Origin: an uncultured Rikenellaceae bacterium
GTDB taxonomy: Bacteria > Bacteroidota > Bacteroidia > Bacteroidales > Rikenellaceae
Reading direction: 5' to 3'
Length of the DNA stretch: 64,000 bases
Assembly: GCA_949287525.1 (NCBI GenBank)
Contig: CASEGL010000005.1
Coordinates: forward strand, 33,498 to 97,497
Part shown: one piece after another, positions 55,532-63,627 of the stretch
Position numbering within the stretch: position 1 is the stretch's first letter
How the letters are laid out: every line of letters starts with the position of its first letter
Made by a program: the position numbers and the translations under genes
The notes under the pieces: generated by a model
The model's input: the letters and a program-made list of their open reading frames with translations, nothing else
Databases searched by the model: none
What the model was told of the DNA's origin: nothing

Positions 55532-56700
55532 GCTTTCAGACCACTCCTTTTATATCGTATTTTCCGGAACAGCTCTATCGCTTTTTGCCATACGGTTTTA
55601 ATCAAAGTGAATTTAAATTCGCCGGCATGTTTCAAGATATAAAGGCAAATGAAAATCGGTATGATGGCAAGCGCGTAAATCAAAGGGACGAAGTATAAAT
55701 TTTTCATGCACAGATTTTCTATGCCCAGCGAAGTGATTTGAACGGCGGCCATGATCAGAACGGTGACCAAAATCCTCTTATTGTGCCCGCGCCTGTTGAA
55801 ATTTCCTGTCAGCAAACCTGTTGCGGCAATCAACATGAATGACAGGTTGTAAAAAGGCAACGCCAGACGCTTAAAACCTTCCAGCCGGAATTTGTAGTAT
55901 GTTTTTTCGTTTGGCAATTGGTTTTTAGGTGTTGTAAGTAATTCTTTCAGGCTTCGTTCGGCGGGGTTTTTGAAACGGCTGGATGTTTTGTCTTTATCCG
56001 TAAAGAAATCCAAGTTGTAATAGTCGAAATACAGAATGGAAAAACGCCCTGTTTTATTGGAAACTTCTTGTCTGGATCCGTTTTTCATGGCGATTTGCGG
56101 AACGCCGTCTCTGTAGACGATGGATCCTTGTTCGGCAAGCAAGGTTACTTGGCTGTGTGGGGAACGCTGATCGTGCAAGATGATTCCTTCCAAAGAACCG
56201 TCATTGTTTTTATTTCTGATGTAAACGGTTATTCCTGAAGAAATGTCATTAAATTCGCCTTCTTGGATTAAAAGATGGGAAACGTCATGTTGGACTTTCC
56301 ATCGCATTTCTCTGAAATTTGCGACGGCGTGCGGTACCAAGACTAAAGAAATATAAAATCCCAGCAATGTGAAAAGGATGCCGATTGTCAATACAGGGCG
56401 AGCCAATTGCATCGGGCTCATTCCCGCGGCGCGCAAGATGATTAATTCCCTGTCTGTGATCAACCGGTTGTATGTGAAAAGGGCGACTGCGAACAAGGCG
56501 ATGGGGGAAATGATTGCCAGATATCCCGGAATCAACATCAGCGTCAAACGGACGAAAAGCAAAATGGAAACTTTTGAATTTAAGAGCATATCAAACAGTC
56601 GCAACGACTGTGAAAGCCAAACGATCATCAACAGTCCGGATGTGATTAAGACGAATCCGAACAGCATTTGTTTTAAAATATATTTTGTTACGATCTTCAT
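55528..56700 (-). CDS. LPS export permease, LptF/LptG family (LptF-like)
   Basis: 390 aa, six membrane helices (three at each end) around a periplasmic beta-jellyroll (residues about 130-290), the build of LptF/LptG permeases that extract LPS from the inner membrane. The motif YNRLITDRELIILRAAGMSPMQL at about 85-105 is closer to LptF; the position directly before lptD is more usual for LptG. Only one such permease is present here, although both are normally needed. It lies 36 bases after xerD. Confidence 0.88.
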   Translation of the reverse strand: MKIVTKYILKQMLFGFVLITSGLLMIVWLSQSLRLFDMLLNSKVSILLFVRLTLMLIPGYLAIISPIALFAVALFTYNRLITDRELIILRAAGMSPMQLARPVLTIGILFTLLGFYISLVLVPHAVANFREMRWKVQHDVSHLLIQEGEFNDISSGITVYIRNKNNDGSLEGIILHDQRSPHSQVTLLAEQGSIVYRDGVPQIAMKNGSRQEVSNKTGRFSILYFDYYNLDFFTDKDKTSSRFKNPAERSLKELLTTPKNQLPNEKTYYKFRLEGFKRLALPFYNLSFMLIAATGLLTGNFNRRGHNKRILVTVLIMAAVQITSLGIENLCMKNLYFVPLIYALAIIPIFICLYILKHAGEFKFTLIKTVWQKAIELFRKIRYKRSGLKA

Positions 56701-56736
56701 AGGGCGGAATTATAGCGTTAAGAAAGACTTTCGTCT

Positions 56737-57666
56737 TCATTTTTTTAAAGTTTGGTTGAAAAAATCCGGATCTGCCAGAGGATGGGCTTTTTCTACGGTG
56801 TTTTTCAACCGGTTGTTGAGAATGTGGGTATAGATTTGAGTTGTAGAAATACTGGCGTGTCCCAGCATTTGTTGAACAGTTCTCAAATCGGCGTTGTGGT
56901 CGATCAAGTGGCTGGCGAAACAGTGGCGTATGACATGGGGCGAAACCCTTTTTTCATCAATATCCGCCAAACGTGCCAGCTGTTTTAATTCCAAAAAAAA
57001 ATCTTCCCGTGTCAGATGCCCTGTTTTTCCCCAAGACGGAAACAACCAACGCGAATTGCGTCCTTTCGGCAGAGTCTCTTCGCGGACGGGCAACCAGTCG
57101 TGCAGAGCTTTTTTGGCTATATCGGTCAAGGGAACCAATCTGTCTTTATCCCCTTTGCCCCGGACGATGAAAAAATTTTCTTTGACATGAGCAATATTGG
57201 CGGGCAGGCTGACCAGTTCAGACACTCTAAGCCCGGAAGCATAAAGGATTTCCAACAACGCCTTCATGCGGACGGCTTTTTTTTCGGGCAAGGCGGTTAT
57301 GGCTTGGAAAAGGGCGTTGATTTCCGATTCAGACAGATATTTCGGCAGGCTTTTTGCAATTTTGGGGGATGACAACCCGTCTGTGGGATTGTCAGGTCTG
57401 ATTTTTTCAGTAAAAAGGAATCTATAAAATTCCCTTAAAGAGGACAACCGTCTGGCTTGTGTTTTGCTCGCCATATTTTGATCAAGCAGAAATGCCAGAT
57501 AAGAACGCATATCTTCAATCGACGCGTTTTCAAATGTCCGTCGTTTTGAATCCAAAAAAGCACCGTAATGTTTCAGATCGCGTGTATAAGCGAGAACCGT
57601 GTTTTTGCTGGCTCCCCGTTCAGCGATCATTGTTTCGGCAAAAGCGATGATCAATCCTTTATTCAT
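56737..57666 (-). CDS. xerD: Tyrosine recombinase XerD
   Basis: 309 aa. N-terminal SAM-like core-binding domain (residues 1-90) and C-terminal catalytic domain with Arg in YASGLRVSELVSL near 148, Lys in RGKGDKDRLVPL near 172, HxxR in SPHVIRHCFASH near 246, then His in MLGHASIS and Tyr in TTQIYTHI near 279. All six catalytic residues are present. It resolves chromosome dimers at dif. The XerD assignment rests on length and on the divergent aroK-aroB neighbours, the usual alphaproteobacterial arrangement. Its start overlaps the upstream stop by 8 bases. Confidence 0.9.
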   Translation of the reverse strand: MNKGLIIAFAETMIAERGASKNTVLAYTRDLKHYGAFLDSKRRTFENASIEDMRSYLAFLLDQNMASKTQARRLSSLREFYRFLFTEKIRPDNPTDGLSSPKIAKSLPKYLSESEINALFQAITALPEKKAVRMKALLEILYASGLRVSELVSLPANIAHVKENFFIVRGKGDKDRLVPLTDIAKKALHDWLPVREETLPKGRNSRWLFPSWGKTGHLTREDFFLELKQLARLADIDEKRVSPHVIRHCFASHLIDHNADLRTVQQMLGHASISTTQIYTHILNNRLKNTVEKAHPLADPDFFNQTLKK

Positions 57667-59296
57667 TGTCTTTTTCCGGATTTAAAATTATGTCGACGGA
57701 CTGCAAAGCAATTGTTTGAGCTTCTTTTTGCAATCCGAGTCCGCATAAAATGTTCAAAGCCGACAACAATCCGGTATAAGAACCGTTTAATGTTTGCAAG
57801 GCGTCCAGAACACTGTTGCCTATGGATTCTTTTTTATTAAAGGAAGGATTGTCTTGCCGATTTGCGTAAATTGATTCAAACGACCCCTGTTCAAATGAAG
57901 AGTAGTGCCAATTTTCATCCGGATGGATCATTCCCAGCACTTTGAACACCAGCATCAACCGATCCAATTTCAGGCTGAAATTGGGGTCGGTTGTTTTATT
58001 TTTTTCCGCATAAGCCATCATTCTTTCCATGGAAGGGATGAAAACGTGATCATTTTTATCCAATAGAGTTAATTCACGGAAAAGCCATCCGTTCGCGGCT
58101 GTGTGCGATTTTGGAAAAACAATTTCGCTTTTATCCTGCCAGTCTTGTGCTTGTTCGTCCAATCCTGCCAAGGCAAAGGCTTCAATGATGTCTGTGGATT
58201 TTTGTAAAGTGTCTGTATCGGGTTTTAACGTTTGCAAGACATCTTTCGCCGCCGAGCTGAAGGCATAAGTCAATCCTGATTTTTTTGCTGAAGCCAATCC
58301 CTGTTTTAGAAAGTTTTGTTTTTTTAAATTGTCCGCCGGTGTGCTGGTTAAAGCTGCCGCTTTTTGCAGGAAAAAAGCCCGTTTTTTCGGTTCGGGAAGC
58401 CAATTCGGAATAACTTTTTCATCAAAAGAAACTTGCTGATAATATGTCCGCAGCTTTGACGGGGCAAGCATACCGTTTTCGACCAATTGTTCCGCGGTAC
58501 TCAAACGCTGTTCGACAGGAATGTTTTCATCTTGGGCAAAAACCGTATCGAACCAGAGCGCGTTTGTTTTTTCTTTCAAATCTTCTAAACTACGCTTACT
58601 TTTACGCCAAACGGCAACGCTTAAAGGAGTTACTTCACTTGGAAAAACGTCTAGCGGTGTGGCATCCAGGAAGTGTTCGACGGCTTTTATAATAAATTCG
58701 TCTTGGACGTTTTGTTCTTTTAGTAAATCTAAGAATAGATAAGCTTTGTCTTCTTCTTGGTTGAGAGCGGCACACACTGCGGACAGTTGCTGTTGAAAAA
58801 TGTTTTCAGTTTCTTTTTGTGAAACGAAGCAGGCTGTTTGCAGATCTTGTAACAGCAAAATATCGGTATAAAGCTTGTTTTGTTCTTTTGAACGCAGGTT
58901 TTCAGGTATTTTTTGAACCAAGTGGAAAACATCGTCAAATTGACCGTGATTGAACAGCAAATTAAGTTTTAATGTAATGAAAGCTTGTCCTGTTGTTCCT
59001 TGAGGGGGAGTGGCCGTTAAAAGGAGTAATTTTAAACGCAGGTTTTCAGCTTCCGGCGGCAATCGGACAGGCAATCTTGCGAATTTGTCCGCCGTGGATG
59101 GGTAAGTGGCATTTTTCCAGATGTTTTCGTTTAAAATATCGTTTTTTTGTGCTTCGATCAGTCCGTAATCGTTGGCTTCCGTCTTTTTCAAAGCCGTCAA
59201 TTGCACGGGGGGAATCAGGTAGGTGTTTTGTGCAAAAGCCGGAAAAGACGCAAACAGTAAAGAAAAAAGAAGGTAAAAATTATTTCTGAAGTTCAT
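57659..59296 (-). CDS. Secreted protein of unknown function, upstream of xerD
   Basis: 545 aa with a signal peptide (FYLLFSLLFASFPAFA, cleavage before QNTYL). The mature part is almost all helical and acidic, with repeating short helices (LSTAEQLVENGMLAPSKL, TDIIEAFALAGLDEQAQ) that suggest a solenoid of TPR/Sel1-like type, though no consensus repeat is clear. I do not recognise a family. A second Met directly before (59299) is an alternative start. It overlaps the 46-aa gene upstream by 17 bases and xerD downstream by 8, so all are one operon. Confidence 0.75.
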   Translation of the reverse strand: MNFRNNFYLLFSLLFASFPAFAQNTYLIPPVQLTALKKTEANDYGLIEAQKNDILNENIWKNATYPSTADKFARLPVRLPPEAENLRLKLLLLTATPPQGTTGQAFITLKLNLLFNHGQFDDVFHLVQKIPENLRSKEQNKLYTDILLLQDLQTACFVSQKETENIFQQQLSAVCAALNQEEDKAYLFLDLLKEQNVQDEFIIKAVEHFLDATPLDVFPSEVTPLSVAVWRKSKRSLEDLKEKTNALWFDTVFAQDENIPVEQRLSTAEQLVENGMLAPSKLRTYYQQVSFDEKVIPNWLPEPKKRAFFLQKAAALTSTPADNLKKQNFLKQGLASAKKSGLTYAFSSAAKDVLQTLKPDTDTLQKSTDIIEAFALAGLDEQAQDWQDKSEIVFPKSHTAANGWLFRELTLLDKNDHVFIPSMERMMAYAEKNKTTDPNFSLKLDRLMLVFKVLGMIHPDENWHYSSFEQGSFESIYANRQDNPSFNKKESIGNSVLDALQTLNGSYTGLLSALNILCGLGLQKEAQTIALQSVDIILNPEKDNE

Positions 59297-59420
59297 CATA
59301 ACTGATTTCTTTGACAATTGTTTCCTTGGGAATCTGAATATCGTAAAAAGCAATGAAGACACCGAACCCGATGACAAGCAATAAAATCGGATAAACATAC
59401 CAGCGTGAATGATTACGCAT
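59280..59420 (-). CDS. 46-aa single-pass membrane protein
   Basis: A short reading frame from ATG at 59420 to TAA at 59280. It reads MRNHSRWYV, then a hydrophobic span (YPILLLVIGFGVFIAFY), then IQIPKETIVKEISYDEL, so it is probably anchored with a short periplasmic tail. The stop lies inside the start of the next gene (17-base overlap), which supports coupled translation. An AGGA-type ribosome site is present upstream (ggacgc on the minus strand is weak). Family not recognised. Confidence 0.6.
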   Translation of the reverse strand: MRNHSRWYVYPILLLVIGFGVFIAFYDIQIPKETIVKEISYDELQK

Positions 59421-59505
59421 TTTGCGTCCTTTCGACAAGAAGTTAAAAATTACTTTTCTTATGGCATAATCAAGTTAAAATAAGGTTAGAAATTCTTTAA
59501 GCTGG

Positions 59506-60102
59506 ATGAAAAGGCAAAATCGGACAATGCTGAAAAAAAAAGAGACCGTACTACATTTCCCGTATCCTTTAGATCGGACATTGTTTCTTGTCGGCATGAT
59601 GGGGTGTGGGAAAAGCAGTTTAGGACGGCGTTTGGCTCGTATTTATTCCATTCCTTTCATAGATGCGGATGATGAAATCGAAAAAGCGGGGGGAGGGGAT
59701 ATTTGTTATTTGTTTCAACGTTACGGAGAATCTGATTTTCGCCGTATAGAAACACGGATCATGCAACGGTTGTTAGCAGGAAAGGTTTGTATTCTGGCAT
59801 CAGGTGGCGGTGCTTTTATTTCCGAAGAAACAAGGAAAGCGGTTGCTCGAAGAGCTGTCAGTGTTTTTTTGGATGCTCATGTCGATACGTTGATCCGAAA
59901 TACGTCCGGCAGAACACACCGCCCGTTGCTGAATGTCGACAATCCGGCGCAAGTCATATCAGAGCTTCTAAATCAAAGGCGGCGCTTTTATGAACAAGCC
60001 GATATTTGTGTTAAATACAAAGAAGAAACAATGGGGCAGTTGTTAAGGATTTTGGTTACGCGTATTAATCAGTTTGCTACAGGAGAAACACATGGTGCTT
60101 GA
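59506..60102 (+). CDS. aroK: Shikimate kinase
   Basis: 198-aa P-loop kinase of aromatic amino acid synthesis. Walker A is GMMGCGKSSLGRRLA near residue 30, shikimate-binding DADDEIE near 53 and FRRIETRI near 77, GGGAF near 98 (Walker B-like), and the lid Arg in RTHRPLL near 137. ATG at 59506 follows a short leader; ATG at 59527 is an alternative. It overlaps aroB by 11 bases. The upstream gap 59421-59505 must hold the divergent promoters for both operons. Confidence 0.95.
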   Translation: MKRQNRTMLKKKETVLHFPYPLDRTLFLVGMMGCGKSSLGRRLARIYSIPFIDADDEIEKAGGGDICYLFQRYGESDFRRIETRIMQRLLAGKVCILASGGGAFISEETRKAVARRAVSVFLDAHVDTLIRNTSGRTHRPLLNVDNPAQVISELLNQRRRFYEQADICVKYKEETMGQLLRILVTRINQFATGETHGA

Positions 60103-61228
60103 TAATTTGAAACGGGTGGATGTCGCTTTGGATCAAAAAGCTTATCCGATTTTTATCGGAAACGGTTTTTTAAGTCGGATCGGAACTTTGATTCAGCCTT
60201 ATGTTCGCTCTGAAAAGATTTTTATCGTTTCCGACGACCTTGTTTCAACATTGTATTTTCCCTGTGTCGCGGAAAGTTTGGAAGAAGCGGGATTTGACGT
60301 TTATGATGTGATCATTCCTCAAGGAGAAATTAGCAAAAGTTTGCAACAAGCCGAAAAAATGTTGGAACATATTTTAAAAATAGGATGTGACAGACAATGC
60401 GCGATTGTTTCTTTGGGCGGTGGCGTCGTCGGGGATCTGGCTGGCTTTTGCGCTTCCGTCTTGCTTCGCGGCATTGATTTCATTCAGATTCCGACAACAT
60501 TGTTGGCTCAGTCGGACAGTTCTGTCGGCGGAAAAACGGGAGTAAATTCCCATATCGGAAAAAATTTGATCGGAACGTTTCATCAGCCTAAAGCCGTTTT
60601 TATTGATGTCGATACGCTTGATACGCTTGATCCTCAACAGGTTTTAGCAGGGTTCGCGGAAGTTGTAAAATACGGTTTGGCGCTAAATGCCGATTTTTGG
60701 TCTTGGTTGATTGAAAACGGGGAACGTGTCATTGCCTTGGATAAGAAAGCGTGCGTTTATGCCGTTGAACAAAGTTGCAGAATTAAAGCTGCTGTCGTGT
60801 CTCAAGACCAATTTGAACAAACGGGATTACGTTCTTTGTTGAATTTGGGGCATACGTTCGCTCACGCAATCGAAGTGGCTAACGGAATGAACGGTTCGAT
60901 TCTTCATGGTGAAGCGGTGTCAATCGGTTGCGTCTTGGCCGCATGGATGTCTGCCGATCTGGAATTATGCCGTTACGATATCGCGGAAAGAATTGCTCAA
61001 CAATATGAAAAATGGGAATTGCCGACAAAATACGAGTACTTGAAAGCTGCGAATTTGGTTTCTTTGATGAAAAAAGATAAAAAATCCGTTGCAGACCATC
61101 TGAATCTTGTTTTATTGGAAGGTATCGGAAACGCCGTTTTGGTCAATGATATTGATCCGGATGATGTTGAAAGGGTCTTAAATGAAAAAGGAAGAAAAAA
61201 ACATTTCATCTCCTCCTACCAAATCTGA
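60092..61228 (+). CDS. aroB: 3-dehydroquinate synthase
   Basis: 378-aa NAD- and Zn-dependent enzyme, step 2 of the shikimate pathway. NAD-binding GGGVVGDLAGFCAS near residue 109, the active-site stretch QIPTTLLAQSDSSVGGKTGVN near 136, EVVKYG near 190, and metal-binding NLGHTFAHAIE near 254 with HGEAVSIGC near 275. The ATG at 60092 has an AGGAGA ribosome site 11 bases upstream, inside aroK. It overlaps the DUF2889 gene at its 3' end. Confidence 0.97.
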   Translation: MVLDNLKRVDVALDQKAYPIFIGNGFLSRIGTLIQPYVRSEKIFIVSDDLVSTLYFPCVAESLEEAGFDVYDVIIPQGEISKSLQQAEKMLEHILKIGCDRQCAIVSLGGGVVGDLAGFCASVLLRGIDFIQIPTTLLAQSDSSVGGKTGVNSHIGKNLIGTFHQPKAVFIDVDTLDTLDPQQVLAGFAEVVKYGLALNADFWSWLIENGERVIALDKKACVYAVEQSCRIKAAVVSQDQFEQTGLRSLLNLGHTFAHAIEVANGMNGSILHGEAVSIGCVLAAWMSADLELCRYDIAERIAQQYEKWELPTKYEYLKAANLVSLMKKDKKSVADHLNLVLLEGIGNAVLVNDIDPDDVERVLNEKGRKKHFISSYQI

Positions 61229-61766
61229 ACGTGAAGAAATCTATTTCCGGCACATAGATTATGTCGGTTACCGTCGTACGGATAACTTGTGGGATATTGA
61301 AGGGTATTTCCGTGATCGAAGAACATACGACTGTCCTTGTGTTGATCGCGGTGGTGTCGTTCGTGCCGGAGAAACTTTTCATGGTATGTTTTTAACATTG
61401 ACGATTGACGATGATATGGTTATTCGCGATATTTCCGTGAGCCTTAATAAGTATCCGTACTTGCAATGTCCGCAATCGCAAGCGGTTTTTAAAAATATTA
61501 TCGGACTGAAAATAGAACCCGGATTTTCAAAGGAGGCGCGGAAACGGATTCCTGTAAAACAAGGGTGTACGCATTTGTTTTCTTTGTTGATCGGAGCTGC
61601 CGGAGCGGCTTTTCAGACGGTTTCTCCGATTCGCATGATGAAATACTGTCAAGGCGTTACTCCCGACCCTTTGGATACCTGTTTGGCTTGGGACAGTTCT
61701 TCCGAAATGGTGAAAAGGGAATGGCCTGATTTTTATCGTCCTGAAAAAGAGTCGGATCATAACTGA
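61182..61766 (+). CDS. DUF2889 family protein
   Basis: 194 aa of the proteobacterial DUF2889 family. The homology begins at EIYFRHIDYVGYRR (residue 18) and includes DNLWDIEGYFRDRRTYDC, GETFHGMFLTLTIDDDMVIRDI and KQGCTHLFSLL. Function unknown; His/Cys positions in GCTHL look conserved. Its start overlaps aroB by 47 bases, which is large, but the next in-frame Met is too far in, so this start is kept. It overlaps the J-domain gene by a single base. Confidence 0.85.
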   Translation: MKKEEKNISSPPTKSEREEIYFRHIDYVGYRRTDNLWDIEGYFRDRRTYDCPCVDRGGVVRAGETFHGMFLTLTIDDDMVIRDISVSLNKYPYLQCPQSQAVFKNIIGLKIEPGFSKEARKRIPVKQGCTHLFSLLIGAAGAAFQTVSPIRMMKYCQGVTPDPLDTCLAWDSSSEMVKREWPDFYRPEKESDHN

Positions 61767-62356
61767 TGAGACGGCGTTCTAAATTTGATTTTTTTGTCAA
61801 TGATCTTTTGGATCGTTCCGTCAAAAAGCCGGAACACATCTGTGAAAAAGAAGGGTGTTGCAAACCGGCTGAGTTTCGCGCTCCGAAAGACAGAGCTTTA
61901 AAAGAGTACTATTGGTTTTGTTTGGAGCATGTTAAAGAATACAATGCGCAGTGGGATTATTATGCTGGAATGTCCGCCTCGCAAATAGAAGAGGAACTGA
62001 AACAAGATGTCTGTTGGCAACGTCCGACATGGAAGTTGGGACAATGCGGAAAAGCCTCATCTTTGTTTTCAGATCCGTTAGGTATGCAAAGGGAGGCTTT
62101 TGGCGCTGGTCAAGATGCTTTTTCTCAAAAAAAAGGCTGTGCAAGTCAACATGCCGATCCGGCTTTGATTGCCGCCGCTAAAATTCTGGAAGTCGCTTTT
62201 CCTTTGGAAGTGAAAGATGTCCGGTTGAATTATAAAAGGCTTGCAAAAACATATCATCCGGATTCAAACGGGGGCGATAAAAAGCTGGAAGAAAAATTCA
62301 AGGACATTACTCAAGCGTATCGCCTGATCATGAGCGTGCTGAATTCAAAAAAATAA
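61766..62356 (+). CDS. J-domain (DnaJ-like) co-chaperone
   Basis: 196 aa. The J domain is at the C-terminus (about residues 135-190): YKRLAKTYHPDSNGGDKKLEEKFKDITQAYRLI contains the HPD tripeptide needed to stimulate Hsp70. The N-terminal part has cysteines (CEKEGCCKPAEFRAP and CLEHV) that could bind zinc. This C-terminal-J layout is common in Alphaproteobacteria downstream of biosynthetic genes. Start TGATG overlaps the DUF2889 stop. Client unknown. Confidence 0.88.
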   Translation: MRRRSKFDFFVNDLLDRSVKKPEHICEKEGCCKPAEFRAPKDRALKEYYWFCLEHVKEYNAQWDYYAGMSASQIEEELKQDVCWQRPTWKLGQCGKASSLFSDPLGMQREAFGAGQDAFSQKKGCASQHADPALIAAAKILEVAFPLEVKDVRLNYKRLAKTYHPDSNGGDKKLEEKFKDITQAYRLIMSVLNSKK

Positions 62357-62451
62357 AAAAAGACCATTGAAGATTTTTCATTCGTTTTTTATATCCGCAT
62401 GATTTTTTTAAGAATTACCCGTTCATTTGTAGTCAAAAATAAGTAGAACTT

Positions 62452-62524
62452 ATTTTTTAAGAAATGCTGAGAGTTTGAAGTGGGCTCTTTATTAACGTTC
62501 TTAGAACGGGCAAATAAAACCGAA
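62452..62524 (+). repeat. Imperfect direct repeat, copy 1
   Basis: About 70 bases starting in the T-run before AAGAAATGCTGAGAG and including GGCTCTTTATTAACG. The second copy is at 62693-62763, 241 bases downstream. Most of the two copies match, including the first 30 bases almost exactly. Neither copy belongs to a recognisable gene. Confidence 0.75.
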
Positions 62525-62538
62525 TGGGACTGTTTTTT

Positions 62539-62611
62539 AGAAAAACCTTGTGTGAACGGAGGGATTTGCAAGGGGTGCGCTCTTTCGGACAAGCTGTTGC
62601 AAGGTTTTTCT
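62539..62611 (+). ncRNA. Terminated stem-loop between the repeats, candidate small RNA
   Basis: AGAAAAACCTTG (62539-62550) and CAAGGTTTTTCT (62600-62611) are perfect 12-bp inverted repeats around a 49-base GC-richer interior, followed by a T-run. It could be a short structured RNA with its own terminator, or an intrinsic terminator with a large loop. No known RNA family was recognised (not 4.5S, 6S or tmRNA by eye). Confidence 0.45.
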
Positions 62612-62692
62612 TTTTTTCGAATCGTCAAAGGGAAGTTAAAATCCGGAAGATCAGAAATTTTTTCTGTGTTATTTTTACATTCCTTTGTTGTT

Positions 62693-62763
62693 TATTTTTC
62701 AAGAAATGCTGAGAGCTTGAAGTCCGCTCTTTATCAACGTTTCTGGAACAGGCAAAAAAACGA
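62693..62763 (+). repeat. Imperfect direct repeat, copy 2
   Basis: Second copy of the repeat at 62452-62524. It shares AAGAAATGCTGAGAG, then TTGAAGT, CGCTCTTTAT and AACGTT. It is followed by the tRNA terminator region. Together the gene-free stretch 62357-62828 holds two repeats, the stem-loop and this terminator. Confidence 0.75.
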
Positions 62764-62798
62764 CAAGTCTTTTACAATTTTGCAAAAGCGACAATAAA

Positions 62799-62824
62799 AA
62801 AGCCGGCTAATGAAAACCGGCTTT
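62799..62824 (-). terminator. Intrinsic terminator of the tRNA-like gene
   Basis: AAAGCCGG (62799-62806) pairs with CCGGCTTT (62817-62824). On the minus strand it directly follows the tRNA-like 3' CCA and ends in a T-run. Confidence 0.8.
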
Positions 62825-62828
62825 GAAA

Positions 62829-62899
62829 TGGTCCCTCTGACGGCTACGAACCGCATCTACTCAGTGACAGTGAGTTGCTTTACCTTAAGCTACAGAGAG
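62829..62899 (-). tRNA. tRNA-Asp-like gene (anticodon GTC), divergent
   Basis: 71 bases on the minus strand with encoded CCA. Acceptor CTCTCTG pairs with CAGAGGG (one U-G), D-stem GCTT/AAGC has a very short loop with GG, and the anticodon stem ACTCA/TGAGT encloses CTGTCAC, the tRNA-Asp loop. The T-arm is odd: a four-base-pair stem around TTCGTAG, with T in place of the near-invariant A58. It may be functional but unusual, or decayed. Confidence 0.5.
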
Positions 62900-63062
62900 G
62901 CAACTGGATTCGACATAGAACAATGATAACACAAAATATGTTTTTTTTAAAGTTCTTGTATTCGCTGGCGCGTTTGAAAAAGGATGCCTTTTGATAACAA
63001 AGCTTAAGAAAAATTCGCAAAAGACAAAAAAGAGCTCGTAAAAGCAGAAAACTATAAAAATA

Positions 63063-63509
63063 TTATTTCAGGCTTTCTCTTAAAGATTCGATGGCGTTGC
63101 GAGCCAGTAAATCGCAACGTTCGTTTTCAGGATGCCCCTGGTGTCCTTTGACCCAATGCCACGACAGGCAATGAGTTTTATTCAATAAATGGATGTCTTG
63201 CCATAAGTCGCTGTTTTTGACGGGTTTTTTATCCGCCGTCCTCCAGCTGTTTTTAACCCAGCCGGTCAACCATTCGGTCGCCCCCTTCATAACATATTGG
63301 CTATCTGTATAAATTGAAGCTTTACAGGGCTCTTTCAACATTTTTAAAGCATTGATAACCGCTAATAATTCCATGCGATTGTTTGTTGTCGCCTCTTGAG
63401 CGCCGCTGATTTCCTTTTCAACGCCTTTATAACGCAAAATTACACCCCAACCTCCCAAGCCGGGATTCCCGCTGCATGCTCCATCTGTAAAAATATCAAC
63501 TTGTTTCAT
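63063..63509 (-). CDS. rnhA: Ribonuclease HI
   Basis: 148-aa RNase H that cuts RNA in RNA-DNA hybrids. Catalytic residues are visible: Asp in [16 protein letters not shown] near 8, Glu in [13 protein letters not shown] near 46, Asp in [15 protein letters not shown] near 68, and the C-terminal [17 protein letters not shown] with the handle and final Asp near 132. The ATG at 63509 (MKQVDIF) is chosen over an upstream reading without family support. The gap 62900-63062 holds nothing recognised. Confidence 0.96.
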   Translation of the reverse strand: MKQVDIFTDGACSGNPGLGGWGVILRYKGVEKEISGAQEATTNNRMELLAVINALKMLKEPCKASIYTDSQYVMKGATEWLTGWVKNSWRTADKKPVKNSDLWQDIHLLNKTHCLSWHWVKGHQGHPENERCDLLARNAIESLRESLK

Positions 63510-63627
63510 GTTTGATAATTTGCCAGTTTTATCGCAAAATGTCGAGACGCTAAAAAACATTGTTCCATATCATCTTGCTTTTTTTATAAAATAATTGATA
63601 TGATCAAAAGAAAGAGCAGGAGAAGTG

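Noticed and set aside
62480..62797. A 105-codon protein gene spanning both direct repeats
   Set aside because: The two repeats are in different frames within it, it covers a terminator-like stem and it has no ribosome site or family likeness.
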